Assembly (NCBI GenBank): GCA_008508345.1
Contig: QNGE01000955.1
Location: 83,936 to 147,935 of the forward strand
Origin: Paragonimus westermani
Taxonomy: Eukaryota; Platyhelminthes; Trematoda; Plagiorchiida; Troglotrematidae
Direction: 5' to 3'
DNA length: 64,000 nt
Under the pieces are notes generated by a model, which did no database searches, was not told where the DNA came from, and saw only the letters and a program-made list of their open reading frames with translations. Numbering within the stretch: the stretch's first letter is position 1; every line of letters starts with the position of its first letter. Positions 44,333-55,154 of this stretch are shown one piece after another. A program made the position numbers and the translations under genes.

Positions 44333-44929
44333 ATGCCAAATGAGGACCGTATGTATGGCAGCCCACTTCCAGAGAGCTTTTCGGTTCAGTCAACTGAAAA
44401 GACTCCTATGCACTCTTTGGTTTGCCTACAGGAATGCAAGATCTTCGCCCCCAAGTCCCCCTTTAGGCCAATTCGTCCGTTCTCAAGTCCGCTGAACGCG
44501 ACTGTACAGACCCCCCCACATACTTCATTAGAGGCCAATGGTACTGAACGCTCACTTGCCAGACCATCAAGTACTCCACCAGGAGACCTTCAGTTGCTTA
44601 CGGCTGGACAGAAGTTCCGATCTAATTTGTCGGAACTGTGTTGCGAAACTCAGGATGAGCTAACAATTCTCGCATCTGCCTCTTCGGACTACCTCATTGA
44701 TGAAAATCGGGGTGATTTACCCGTTGGTGACTTTACGCACAATGAAAGGGACACTTCAGATATGTTGTGCCAGTATTCCACGCTGTCCACTACCGACGTC
44801 TCGTTGTCGCATCCCAATTTGACAGTTACGGCGTGCTCATCAGATACACTCTGGTCTAAGTTCCATGCAACTACGGCTTCTTCCAACTCTATTTTTTCGC
44901 CTGAAGCTAATGATGTTGCAGGCTACCAG
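44333..44929 (+). CDS. host gene, exon A (unrecognised protein)
   Basis: Open from 44276 to the donor CAG|GTAGTT at 44929/44930. The frame continues in exon B only if a 40-nt intron is removed, which is strong evidence that it is real. The start is uncertain. The first ATG in frame is at 44333 (MPNEDRMYGS), but a pyrimidine-rich acceptor (CTTCTTTTAG, ending 44300) would also allow an internal exon from 44301. The 199 residues are rich in Ser, Thr, Pro, Leu and Asp, with few hydrophobic runs, so probably disordered. There is no known domain and no match to the mobile elements around it. Confidence 0.65.
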
Positions 44930-44969
44930 GTAGTTACTTTTCATTATCACTTTAATCTTCCTGTCGTAG
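44930..44969 (+). other. 40-nt spliceosomal intron
   Basis: GTAGTT to TCGTAG, with a pyrimidine-rich middle (CTTTAATCTTCCTGTC). Removing it joins codon CAG (phase 0) to GTT and shifts the frame by one so that two long open frames become one of more than 460 codons. Very short introns of about this size are usual in flatworm genes. Confidence 0.75.
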
Positions 44970-45769
44970 GTTACTGCAAAACGCTCCCAACTAAAACGCC
45001 CACACTCAGCCATCTCGGAAAATTCTATCTTGTCGACGGAAGATGTTTTGTCTCGTCCTTTGTCTGCACCGAAGCGCTTATTCGAATACGCTTGCGATCC
45101 GATACCGGCGATTTTTGGGAACTGTATTGGCTTCCAATTGGAAACCGACGATATTTCAACAACATCAGTAGTGGAAGAACAGGAAGGAATTGATTCCTCT
45201 GACCCACCCAAATCTACACTAGAGGCCTTGGTAGCATCTGATTCTCCCCTTTTGTTTTTTCCCACCGGTTATTCGGTCGAAGCGACTCGCGAATCCGCCC
45301 CGTTATGTGATATATTAACTAGGTCTCCCGATAAAACCAGATCTTCTGCGGGTAGCTACGAGGCAGGTGACACCAATTATACTCTGGATCTGGAAGTAAA
45401 CCAGTCGGCATTTTTGCCCGCTGATTTTGAGTCGGACATACTGAATATGAATTCAGCGAACTCCGTTTCATCTTCCAAATCTCTCGGTTCCGTTGATCTT
45501 GGAGAAATGAATACTAAAGGAACGGACTCTCATAGTATCAGTCCAAAGTCCAATCTGAGTGAAATGGGTACATCTACTGACACAATCTTGAACGGACCAA
45601 ACAATAACACCTCGTCTCATTTATCTGCGTTTGTGGAGGCGATGCGTAGCTACGCTGCTGAACTCTGTCCAGTCGATTGTGTCATTCTAGTGGAACGTTG
45701 TCGCCCATTTAACTGTGATACGTTGTTTATGAGATATTTCCGAGAACAATATCTATGTCCAATTTTGAG
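44970..45769 (+). CDS. host gene, exon B
   Basis: Open from the acceptor at 44969 to the donor TTGAG|GTGAGC at 45769/45770 (phase 2); in the unspliced frame the next codon after the donor is a stop. It begins VTAKRSQLKRPHSAISENS. It stays Ser/Thr/Asp/Asn-rich, with acidic patches, until about 45620, then changes to a folded-looking, Cys-rich end: FVEAMRSYAAELCPVDCVIL, VERCRPFNCDTLFMRYF and REQYLCPIL. Together with exon A this gives about 465 residues. Family not recognised. Confidence 0.68.
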
Positions 45770-47430
45770 GTGAGCGTTTTATTTAGTTCAGCGTTACTTA
45801 TTGAAATGGGTTTTCTTGCTTCTTTGTTTCTGACTGTTGCACGCCTCCGGATTGGTGGTTTTGTGATTATTTGAGTTCACTTCTCAATTCTCGGGCGTGC
45901 ATATCATCCACCAAATCTTATCGTTGATCGAGGTTGACCACACATGAATTTTAACCGACTCCCATCTGCTGTGTACACACACTTGTCCTCGCTTGGGGGT
46001 CATTTTTTTTGCTCTTCATTGATAGATATGGAAGTTATCAAAAATACGAGCGCGTTACTTTTTTGACACATGTGTTACTTATCGAGTGTGCTTGTCTTAC
46101 AGCCGCCCACCCTTGTTATTTTTGGTTGGCACGTGGAACAAAATAGATTCGACCTATGGAAAGTACTTCTGAACGTGCTAGTTCGTATGGTTTCATTTTT
46201 TTTACACCTACCGAATCGTTCATTTGTATTCTGTTGCTCACACTTGCGGTGGATGTCTCAGTCTAGCTATGTTGTCACTGGTCAAACCACGTTTAATCAG
46301 TTTGGAGTGAAACACTCTTCCTCTCGAGATGGTTCTATGCTTCATGTTATCTCACGCCAGCTAATGTTGTTTGTCACACGTACAACCAAGTGTCTTGTAC
46401 ACAAGACCTATTGCACAATTACTGATATGTGTAATTTGACTTTCTCCAACCTTATGGATTTTTTACTTGGGTTCGTATGACGATATCTTCATGGAGAAGC
46501 CGAGACGTTACAAAATCATTCATGGCTTTGTTTCCAATCGTTCGCTGTTTGTCCACTGGATTTGAGTGTGGCATTGTTTTTTACGCGACTTGTCGGATGA
46601 CTGGTTTACTGAAAATTGAAAAATACCTCAATTACATTATTATGGCTTCTTAGATTGTTTCCTCCGTTTGCCAAAACTTGTGGGAAGGCCAACAATACTA
46701 GAGTAACCGAAATTGCTAGCCGTACTGTTAAGAATAAAATGCAAACCCTGGGTTACAAAAATGTATATTGTTGTGATTGAATCTTCCGCATATCGTTGGT
46801 TGGTTGCAAGTCGTGGGTTATCTATTGTTGTACAATTGGGAGATGTCCCTCTGCAAACTCTAAAACTTTTTCAATTACGTACGTTCTGCTTTTACTAATT
46901 AACGTCAGCTCATGAAGTTTGTACTGTTTGACTCTGTTGTTTCGGTTATACTGGTTTGTGATTAGGTGGCTGTAATACTCTACTCTGACTCACCAATTGA
47001 AACCTTATCCCCTTGGTTTTAAGGCGAATATTTCTTGGTTCCTTTTCTGACGGACTGCATTGGATTTTTTTATACATATACATAAATTGAAGAAATACCA
47101 GCTACCGATGTCCTTATGGTTCCGTTTATTTGTTGTCTACATACAGTAACTTGAATGGTGGCCCACCACTTAATGCGGATTTTGGTCGTGACGTAAGTTT
47201 AATCGTTTTGCAACCACTCCACTCCAAATATTTCAAATTTCACTACGCTGCATGTCAATGACCGTTCCCAAACCCCGTTACCTACACTACTTTTTTAGGT
47301 GCATTCTACCCTAGAAATGATTTACAATTGAACATGTTACATGAACTCAGTCTCTTTTTCGAGCTTACAATAAGCCAGTATCAATGGAAATTTCATGTCT
47401 TGGAACAGAATATTTCCATTCAACTTTCAG
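45770..47430 (+). other. probable intron
   Basis: Begins GTGAGC. No repeat or other exon was recognised. The open stretch 46070-46480 lacks sensible splice borders in phase and was not accepted. Confidence 0.4.
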
Positions 47431-47494
47431 ATACTTCATTCTCAACTTCTACTTAGTCCCATCCGCTGTCGTCGAGTGTTGGCGGGCACAACAG
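47431..47494 (+). CDS. host gene, candidate small exon C
   Basis: Acceptor CAACTTTCAG ending 47430 and donor CAACAG|GTCACA after 47494. Its 64 nt take the phase-2 end of exon B, complete an Arg codon and end in phase 0, exactly as exon D needs. The residues YFILNFYLVPSAVVECWRAQ are hydrophobic and continue naturally from CPIL at the end of exon B, perhaps as a membrane or buried segment. The donor (GTCACA) is weak, so the call rests mainly on phase. Confidence 0.4.
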
Positions 47495-48792
47495 GTCACA
47501 GACAGAATAATTTGTAAATCCATTAATAATGACATTCGTACCGTCAGCAACTACGATTGGCCGTTAACAGCTGAGCTGTCGGATGATGGATTAGTGAAAA
47601 ATGAGGAACATCGGACTAGTTAATCGTTTGCATTACATTGTCTGATTTAGGATTTTAGTAAGAAGGCTTCGCTTGAACAGTAAACGGCTGCCAAACATAC
47701 AGCCGTTTTGAATCCCAATATATGACCCATCGTGATACACATGCAATATGCAGGTTCTGGAATCAACAGAGACAACGATCTCTGAAGGAGGTTTCACCAG
47801 TGTCCTCTAAAATTAGAGAAACAAGTGGGCCTGGGCTACACAGCCAATAACCATAATAGTTACTCGTGTAATCAAACAAGAAAGTGGCACATACAAATTC
47901 CATTTTTGGCCAGCGTTTTATGGCATACTTAAGTGATAAGTGCGATTGACGGTGCATAGTCCTAAGGACAGCTAGAAAAGTGCATGTCATTATATGTGAG
48001 TTTACGCTTGTTCAGTTTGTTGTAACAACACTACCGACCCAGGTATGCTGCAGCGCACTGTGATGTTTAATAAGGTGTTCCCAATGAATTAGTTTTCAAA
48101 TAGTTGGGTAAACAGGTCTGTGTATCTGGCACTCAACTGGAGCTGGTAGTAACCGCCCTAAAAGAACTCTCAATTATGTAATATGCACACTATAAAATCA
48201 GCAAGACGCAATAAACTTTAGACGGAAAAAGTCCATGCCGAACGTGCAAAAGGTACAGTTCTCTTGAAGTGTGTGTTGTTCTACTTATGGGGAAAACGCG
48301 TGGAGCGTGTTCAAAGATTTAAAGCTGACAGGTGCTGCGTTCAATTTTCTTCAGTGATTAGTAGGCTGCTTCGTTTGTGTTGAAATAAGCTATTAAGAAA
48401 CGTCTACTGATCAGAGCATTGTAACTTTGTTAAGTGTCATCTGTATGCGTTTGAACATCACTCTTCTTTAATCTCGATCATCCCCATAAAGTAGACGTTT
48501 TAGACGGACTTCGAAACGGAGTGCTGTACTCGAGTTTCGGTCTTCATAGAACTCATAATTCATGCATATCCTTGCTCCTACTGGGCAATGAACTCCGGTC
48601 CACACACTTTTGATTCAGTCATGTTGTTCGCTACGTTGTTGGCCTTACAGTGAGCGTGCCCGAACTTTTTTTTCACCAATGTCTACCCTTCTGCGGGACA
48701 CAAAGCAAACTACTTGAACTTTGTGGGTTTCTCCGGCGATCCTTTCACGCAGACTGTTCAACATTTGTTTGCTCTTATGTTTGTCATTTTAG

Positions 48793-49285
48793 GCCTATAC
48801 ATCGTTATACTCACTACATGGATTTTACTGGCGTAAACCACACCCGCTAACATCATGGGTTCCCGACACTCCCATAATCTATCGAATCCTCAAGCGTATA
48901 ACTACTCTGCAACACGAAGAACGACATGCTAGCGAACAGTCTGATGTGTTAGTTGGCACCTCTGGACGTGAGCTCCTCGAATCAGCCAACGAAGCGTTCG
49001 ACGCCATTGATCGTGCTCGACGTGGACTATGTAAGCAAGTCCAACGACATCTTTTACTATTATCCGTTTCACCAATTAACCTCACTGACTTGCACAAGGA
49101 GTTGGTATCCCCGGTTGAGAACAGGCCAGTCACAGGACCTCTGACAGTGCTGCGTCAGCGTGGTGTCGCTTTGAGCGCATTTTCTCCTGTCCGATCTCCC
49201 AGCTTGTTGCAGCTTTATGAACTGGTTAACGGTGTACCTCCATCTCCTTTCTATGACCGCCGGTGGCAAACTGTCGCTCTTTCTA
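48793..49285 (+). CDS. host gene, exon D
   Basis: Acceptor TTTGTCATTTTAG ending 48792, donor CTTTCTA|GTAAGT at 49285/49286 (phase 1), both good matches to consensus. The frame is open for all 493 nt. It reads AYTSLYSLHGFYWRKPHP, IIYRILKRITTLQHEERHA, GRELLESANEAFDAIDRARR, GLCKQVQRHLLLLSVSPIN, LQLYELVNGVPPSPFYDRRW. The middle is strongly helical, and the composition is that of a conserved folded region. No catalytic motif was seen and the family was not recognised. Confidence 0.6.
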
Positions 49286-50654
49286 GTAAGTCATTATATT
49301 TCTTCCGTACTTCATATTATTTCCGGTCATGAATCTGGTGGTTTAGAAGAGACTTGGCTGTAATAAATTTTCTTACGTACGTGGGTACTTAGCTCGAATT
49401 AACAAAGTAAAGCGACCTTCTGTCTACAACAGCAACACCTGGAGAACACGGAAATCGGTCATTCAAAAATATGAGCACCTTATTGAGGATCCACTGTGTC
49501 CATCCATGTTTTTCTGTATGCGACTACCACTGGTGTGACACAACAGAAAGTGACAGTACGTGGCTCACTGTATTTACTATGACCTCATTTCGCTCGTACC
49601 GAACAGGCCTCCGTTGCTTAATGCTTCACGGTTATCTCCCGTGAAGCAGAACGTTACCAAACTGTAGGAGTTACTGTTCCTTTTTAATAAACTAGCCTTT
49701 GCTTGACTTGGGTGTGCCCACACATTCAACCGGTTCTCTACTTTCTCTCCACCTGAGGGTACACGGTGGCGATCTTGAGGCGGTAGGCTATAGATAGCCC
49801 AAGCTCTTGGGGTCCAGACAAGTGTACAGCTGCGTTTTTCTTTCAATTTGTAACGCCCTAAACGAAGTTGACCGTATGAAGCATCATAACGTCTGAATTT
49901 GGGTTATGTACTACCAACCATCGACGACCTTCCTATTTGTAGTTGGTCATGACATTTATCTGAAATTAGTAATCTGGAATGGCGCACTAGTACTACTGTG
50001 TTTGCGCATAGATGTGCAGGCAGTGTGGTCAGCTGTCATGTTTGGCACTGTCAATGTCCGAGTTCAGTAGCTTCGGTTGTAGATGTGTTTTTCGTCATTC
50101 ACATTGGCTCATACCGCTGGTGAAACGCGCGATCCCGTAGTGCAGCAGACGATTCATGTCCCAGCGGTATTTTTTTATATATAGAAAAAGCGACATTTAC
50201 GGCTATCCTACTGAATTTTCAACGCATATGAGCTGCCGATATGCATCCGTCCTAGGGTTGGCTACTATCCCGTGGAATTGGGACAAAATTAAGTGGAAAG
50301 TGAACAGACTTAAAAAGTGGTAATAAATCTCAAAGATAGATGTTATTGTGTGGGGCGTTTATCGTTGTGCTTATGTTCACTACAGGTTCATAATTTCACA
50401 GGTCGTTCCAAGAAAGAGAGAGGTTTTTGCTTGTGTCATCCTGTCTCTATGCTGATCGGTGAAAGGTTGCGTTGGACGGTTTGTAGGTACGAAGAAAAGG
50501 TGAATGGAACTAAATAGAAGTCAAATTCAACGAAGCAATCAGCTGCAAGCATATCAGTAACGAACACTGAAAGCCTCAGAAACAACACTCAACTAGTCGT
50601 GCACAGTTGGTCACCTGTGAGATTGAGCTAGTACAGCGACTAGGAAATCTGTAA

Positions 50655-53300
50655 TGCCGGTTGTCTCTCACGTATGTGCCGATCGAGTAATATTTTACAC
50701 ATTTCAACCGATGCAGCCATGAGCACAGGGCGGTTCAATGCGTTCCATTGTTAACAGGCTCTAACTGTGGAGCAGTTGATTCGACAAAGTAACCCACCTG
50801 CTTCATTACTCAGTTTCAGCCAGTGACACGGTGTGTGGAGTATGTTATAGGTAATAATTAGGTCTCCCGTGACGTGTCTGCAGTTCATGGAGAATTGACG
50901 TAATTCCACCAGTCTTTCCAGATGAGGTATTTCCTGAGTCTCATATTCTTATAGTGGCCAGTCTCGGAACACTTCCAGCAAATGTCGAATCTTTCTGAAG
51001 GTAAAGACGACAGGCCTGTATGTTCGTTTCCAAGTGTGGGCGGATTATGGAGACGAACACAGTGGGAAACACTTCATGGTGGAAGGTTCCATAAATTTTT
51101 CCTAGGAGGCTCACGGTTATTTGCATTTTCTGGTCCATGAAGCACAATTTGTAAGCAAACTCAAACTGTCAGCCACCATAGGCAATAGGTCGCATGCTGA
51201 AACGAGCAGCTTTGTGTAAAAGTCAGAAAGAGGTGACAGTCAGTAATAGTTAGTGCAATTTTGATGACGAACGTGCGTGACCTCATTCTTGTTGACATTG
51301 AACGGCAACTTGTTTTCTATAAACCACTGATCTAGTCAGTTCAAATCGTCTTGTAGGATCACCACATCTTCCGGGCACTTTAGGACCCGCCAAAGCTTTG
51401 TTATTGGCATAGAACAATATCAGCGACTTGACTATATTAGGTAATTCAAGAACGAAAAGAATGAACAAGGGGGATTACTGGGATGGTTCAGCATAGGACG
51501 CCGCTGCCATCTAGGAACCACTATGACAGCTGTCCATTCATCTTGACGCTGAACTTGGGTTCAGTTAAATAATCCTCTAATCAGGTAATGGGTCATCAGG
51601 ACCATGGCTGTTCAGCTTCCACAACAAGGCGAAATGATCAACCCTATCAACGGCTGCGGAAATGTCAAGCTAAACCACGTCTATGACCAATTTTGCCTCT
51701 GCAGCCGTCGTCCGAACACCACGAGCAATCAGCGAATTTGTGACGCATGAACATCCCCTACGAGAGCCACGTTTCTCCGTAGTAATGAGTTGGAGGTCTC
51801 CAACTTTGGCCGTGAGAGAGCCATCTAATAGGATCTCCATTACTTTGAAGGCTGCTGAAAACAACGCTATTAGTCGATCGTTTGCTAGGTCGTCTGTACA
51901 CCCACCTTTGAAGATTGATGTGATTGTGAATTGCTTCCAGGCTTTAGGTAAACGGCCGGTTGATAAAGAGCGACTAGAAAGTGCTGTAAACGGTTTTTAT
52001 AATTACGTGGTATAGCTTTTCAAGACAACGGAGAAGATCAAGTCTGGGCCGGGTGATTCGTGGGTTCTCTAACTTGACTCTGACTTGTGACACTGAAATT
52101 GGGGATTAATTCAATTAGTTTGCTGCCTGTGTTCTCAAAAGTCGCTCATGACTTAGTTATGCATTCTCACATGCTGTTTACCCACAATGTTGACCGTCCC
52201 TACATTTGTGTTGGTAAGTCCACCAGAGGCTTGCAGTTGCGAACTGCCTATCTTACTCCTTGTGTGTGCTGTGACTCCGTTGTAGAGGAGCTTAGGATTC
52301 GTCTTCAGCTTTTGAACAAAACCGCGTTGGCAGCAAAATCGGTCCACTCTCTGATAGCAGCCGTGGTACAACTGTGCCACAAAACATCCAACAAGTTCAG
52401 TTTGTTCTAATTGGTCCCTGTTCCATGCTGAACGATTCAGTATATTCAAACGTTTGGTTCTGTTTCGTAAGGGCCTAGGCTTTCTACTATGTCGGAGACA
52501 CTTTACTGGAGCATGGTTGTTAACGGCATGGCTGAGTATAGTGAAGGAGCCAGGCCGTTCAGCCTTGCTAAGGTGTGTCATCCCCTACGAAATTAGCTCC
52601 GTGATAGGCTTTCAGACCCGGATTTTCGGGAATATATTGTCTAGGTCCGTGTAGGTAACTGAAGTCAATTATCCCACGACCACAACGACCAAGTAAAGCT
52701 GTGGTATTTAGAAGAGAGTTTTCTTTCTTCAGTGATTTTGTCTCTTGAGTCGCTTCCTACGAAGGTGATCGATTCAGAAGTGATGTTTAGGAAGGGGTTC
52801 TCTGTAGGGCACTTTTTGCTATTCATTCTTATCTGCTTCAGCATTGCATATCACGGTTACACCGAATTGTCGAATATATCTACTGATTTTTGATGATCTA
52901 TTGGCTAACACTTTGTGAAACATAGATCGCTAAATTTGATTTCGAACTTTCTCACAATAAAACGGTCAGTATATGCTGCTAGTGACTTCTTTCACAAGTA
53001 CTTATCTGTAGGTATTTTTTGTGACTGTGGACCCTGTCTACTTATATGTCCACTATCTCGGTGCTTATCCACCCGTAAGTCTGTTTTCCAAGTAAAGCGC
53101 AGTATCGTACATTGCTTTCGTTGCTAAGTATCGCCTAGACTTCACTAGTCTTTTTTTGCTTGAATACTAACTCACTGATTGGAGCCACGTGAGTCGATGG
53201 TGGTACGAGGTATAGGCTCGTTGACTTCCCAATATCCTCCACTTTCACCTCATAACTAACTTCGTTCCTGATTTGGTTGATCAAGATGAATTTAGTACAG
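50655..53300 (-). mobile_element. CR1-like LINE relic, antisense within the host gene's intron
   Basis: Minus-strand blocks follow the order of a LINE ORF2. Near 53260 lies a possible endonuclease end (NEVSYEVKVEDIGKS). LRNRTKRLNIL (52490) and KLKTNPKLLYNGVTAHTRSK (52300) are the linker. Reverse transcriptase and thumb blocks follow down to about 50700, where WNALNRPVL and SVE words match the usual WN.LP..V..A.SV ending. It is decayed throughout. It lies between exon D and the next candidate exon, opposite in direction to the gene. Confidence 0.75.
50860..52030 (-). pseudogene. reverse transcriptase of the CR1-like relic (broken)
   Basis: FKVMEILLDGSLTAKVGD and RRGCSCVTNSLI (51720-51860) match the K..E......L...L....QHGFR.GRS..TNLL block. 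VVQLDISAAVDRVDHF-like sequence with LLWKL (51600-51670) is motif A, with a stop at the Gln position. PLLFILFVLELPNIVKS and FYANNKALAGPK (51390-51480) are motifs B to C, with YANN in place of YADD. WFIENKLPFNVNK (51300) follows. IIRPHLETNIQACRLYLQKD and SVPRLATIRI (50960-51060) are the thumb. The YANN box and the frameshifts mean it is inactive. Confidence 0.75.
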
Positions 53301-54948
53301 TCATGATGTATTAGATCTCTGGTTTTCTGAAACCGGCTTCACTTACCGATCAATCATACCGTCACAGGATCAAAATCCAGTCACCGCTGCTGCTTCAGCT
53401 GACTGGGTTTAGGATGCTTGAAATGTCATCTTGTGTACTACATCACTGACGGTATATTGCAAACCAAATACCGAGAACCTTTCTTGTGAATATACATATA
53501 TATGTACACAGTGATAATAAACTTGACTGTGTACAAAAGTAAATGCGTTGCATATCCATATGTCATGTTTGCTTATTACTTCTCCCTCGGGCATTATCAA
53601 AGGTGCGTGGTATCATATTAGCATACTAGTTGAAGGTCTTTGATCCCCATTTAACAAATCAGCACTGCCCCATAGACTGATATAGTGTCTTCAACGTCTG
53701 ATTCCCTTCTGGACTTCTACTTGAGTTCACATTCAACGGTTAATATATTATCATCTGGTTAAGAAGCAGTGAAATATTTATAGCTCAAAGTGAAACTGTT
53801 TATTCGTCTGGTTGCACTGATCGAAGCTTTGACGTGTGGGTAAAGTATGTTTGTTGTCTTCATCCTTACGAACCAGAGGCTTGTAGTTGCCGGCAACCGT
53901 CATCGGAAAGTTTAGTGTGTCTGCAGCACGCTTCTCAGAACACCTTGTGGTAATAGTGATTAATATAATCAGCAGAGAATTTCCATCCAGTAAGTTGATT
54001 GTTTTTGTTTATGTCCAGGATAGTTTTCCTTTTCAATCCATCTTCATCACCAATTGGGAAGACTCTATGTTCAGCTTACATCTCATAAAGTACTTTTCAT
54101 ACTTCTTTGAACAGTGGCCTATTCCCACATCTAGATTCATTGCCTCGGATGTTGTGTTCGATGACATGTAGATAGACTTGATAGTACTGTAATCAACATC
54201 TGTCTACTAAAATCAAAATGTTCCTTTGTCCCCTTACCAATTTGCTGTTGAGACCCTTCAAACACTTCACTTGTTAAGCACGTTTTATTGTTCGCTCAAT
54301 GCTGCATCTCGTGTGAGCCACTATCATTGGCTTAGAAGAGGTAGTACATGCACTTTATCCGTATAATTATAGGTTTCAACATCTTACCTTGTAGCTTTGT
54401 GGCACAGAATCACCATTAACCATTTTTTGAAGCTCGTCGTTTGATAGTGCCCATTCCCTGTAGATAACCAAACTTCTGTTCGACAGTGCTCAGTGAGACA
54501 ACGCGCCGCTAAATTGTAGATTCTGCCTATCCAGTCATCGCCAACAGTCTGCGAAACGCTGTCGGGTTCACCCAGGAGCAAACGATTTAACTTGTCCCTC
54601 CGTTAATATCATATGATTCTTTTTCTTTCCTGCCGTGGGTGTCGCTTCAGTGGGCGCGTTGTACCCGTGCAGCGTATTGGTATGTGCTGTTGTACTGTCG
54701 GACCTTCATCACATCACTAGCTATATTTGACTCTAGCGGAATTTGCAATGCCTATGTAGCAGTAGCTTTTGTTGGGACAGTCCTGTTTGTTTCGTTTGTA
54801 CACATATTGAGGAATAACAGTGTGGTTTTCACGAGAGGGTTTATCACGTAAAGTGATCCACAACTGAGTTGGAATCTTACTGTGGAATTCGATATTGGTA
54901 CTTACCTCCTTTCTTTCACCCAAACCATTCACAATATGAAGCTGTCAG
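53301..54948 (+). other. intron sequence without recognised features
   Basis: Between the CR1-like relic and the next candidate exon. A short TATACATATATATGTACA palindrome-like run lies near 53495. Confidence 0.35.
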
Positions 54949-55154
54949 CATCACGGTTATGCACATTCTTGGATGTTACTATGAGGGGCGAACAGCGTAT
55001 GGATTTGCTCACTCGTGCTCGCTTTCGGGTGCATGCGGCTATCGTGCGGAATTTCTGTTGCTCTTCGCCTAGTCACTTGTCTCTCATATATTCATGCACC
55101 ACAATCGACCCTCGCAGCATACCGCCTGCAGTTATCACGTGTCTCCTCGAAATA
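54949..55154 (+). CDS. host gene, candidate exon E (end uncertain)
   Basis: Acceptor GCTGTCAG ending 54948, downstream of a pyrimidine-rich stretch (CCTCCTTTCTTTCACCC). It starts with two bases that complete the phase-1 codon left by exon D. The frame then reads SRLCTFLDVTMRGEQRMD, LLTRARFRVHAAIVRNF and on to a stop at 55155. The first 40 residues look helical and conserved in style. No good donor was found before the stop, so the exon end is given as the last possible position and is probably too far. Later exons were not identified. Confidence 0.38.

Noticed and set aside
44276..45193. A single-exon 305-codon gene starting at 44276
   Set aside because: It would begin at GTG, directly after a stop, and run past a clear 40-nt intron into the wrong frame. 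The spliced model fits better.
46070..46480. 136-codon hydrophobic frame in the host gene's intron
   Set aside because: No acceptor or donor in the needed phase, and its composition is that of T-rich intron sequence.
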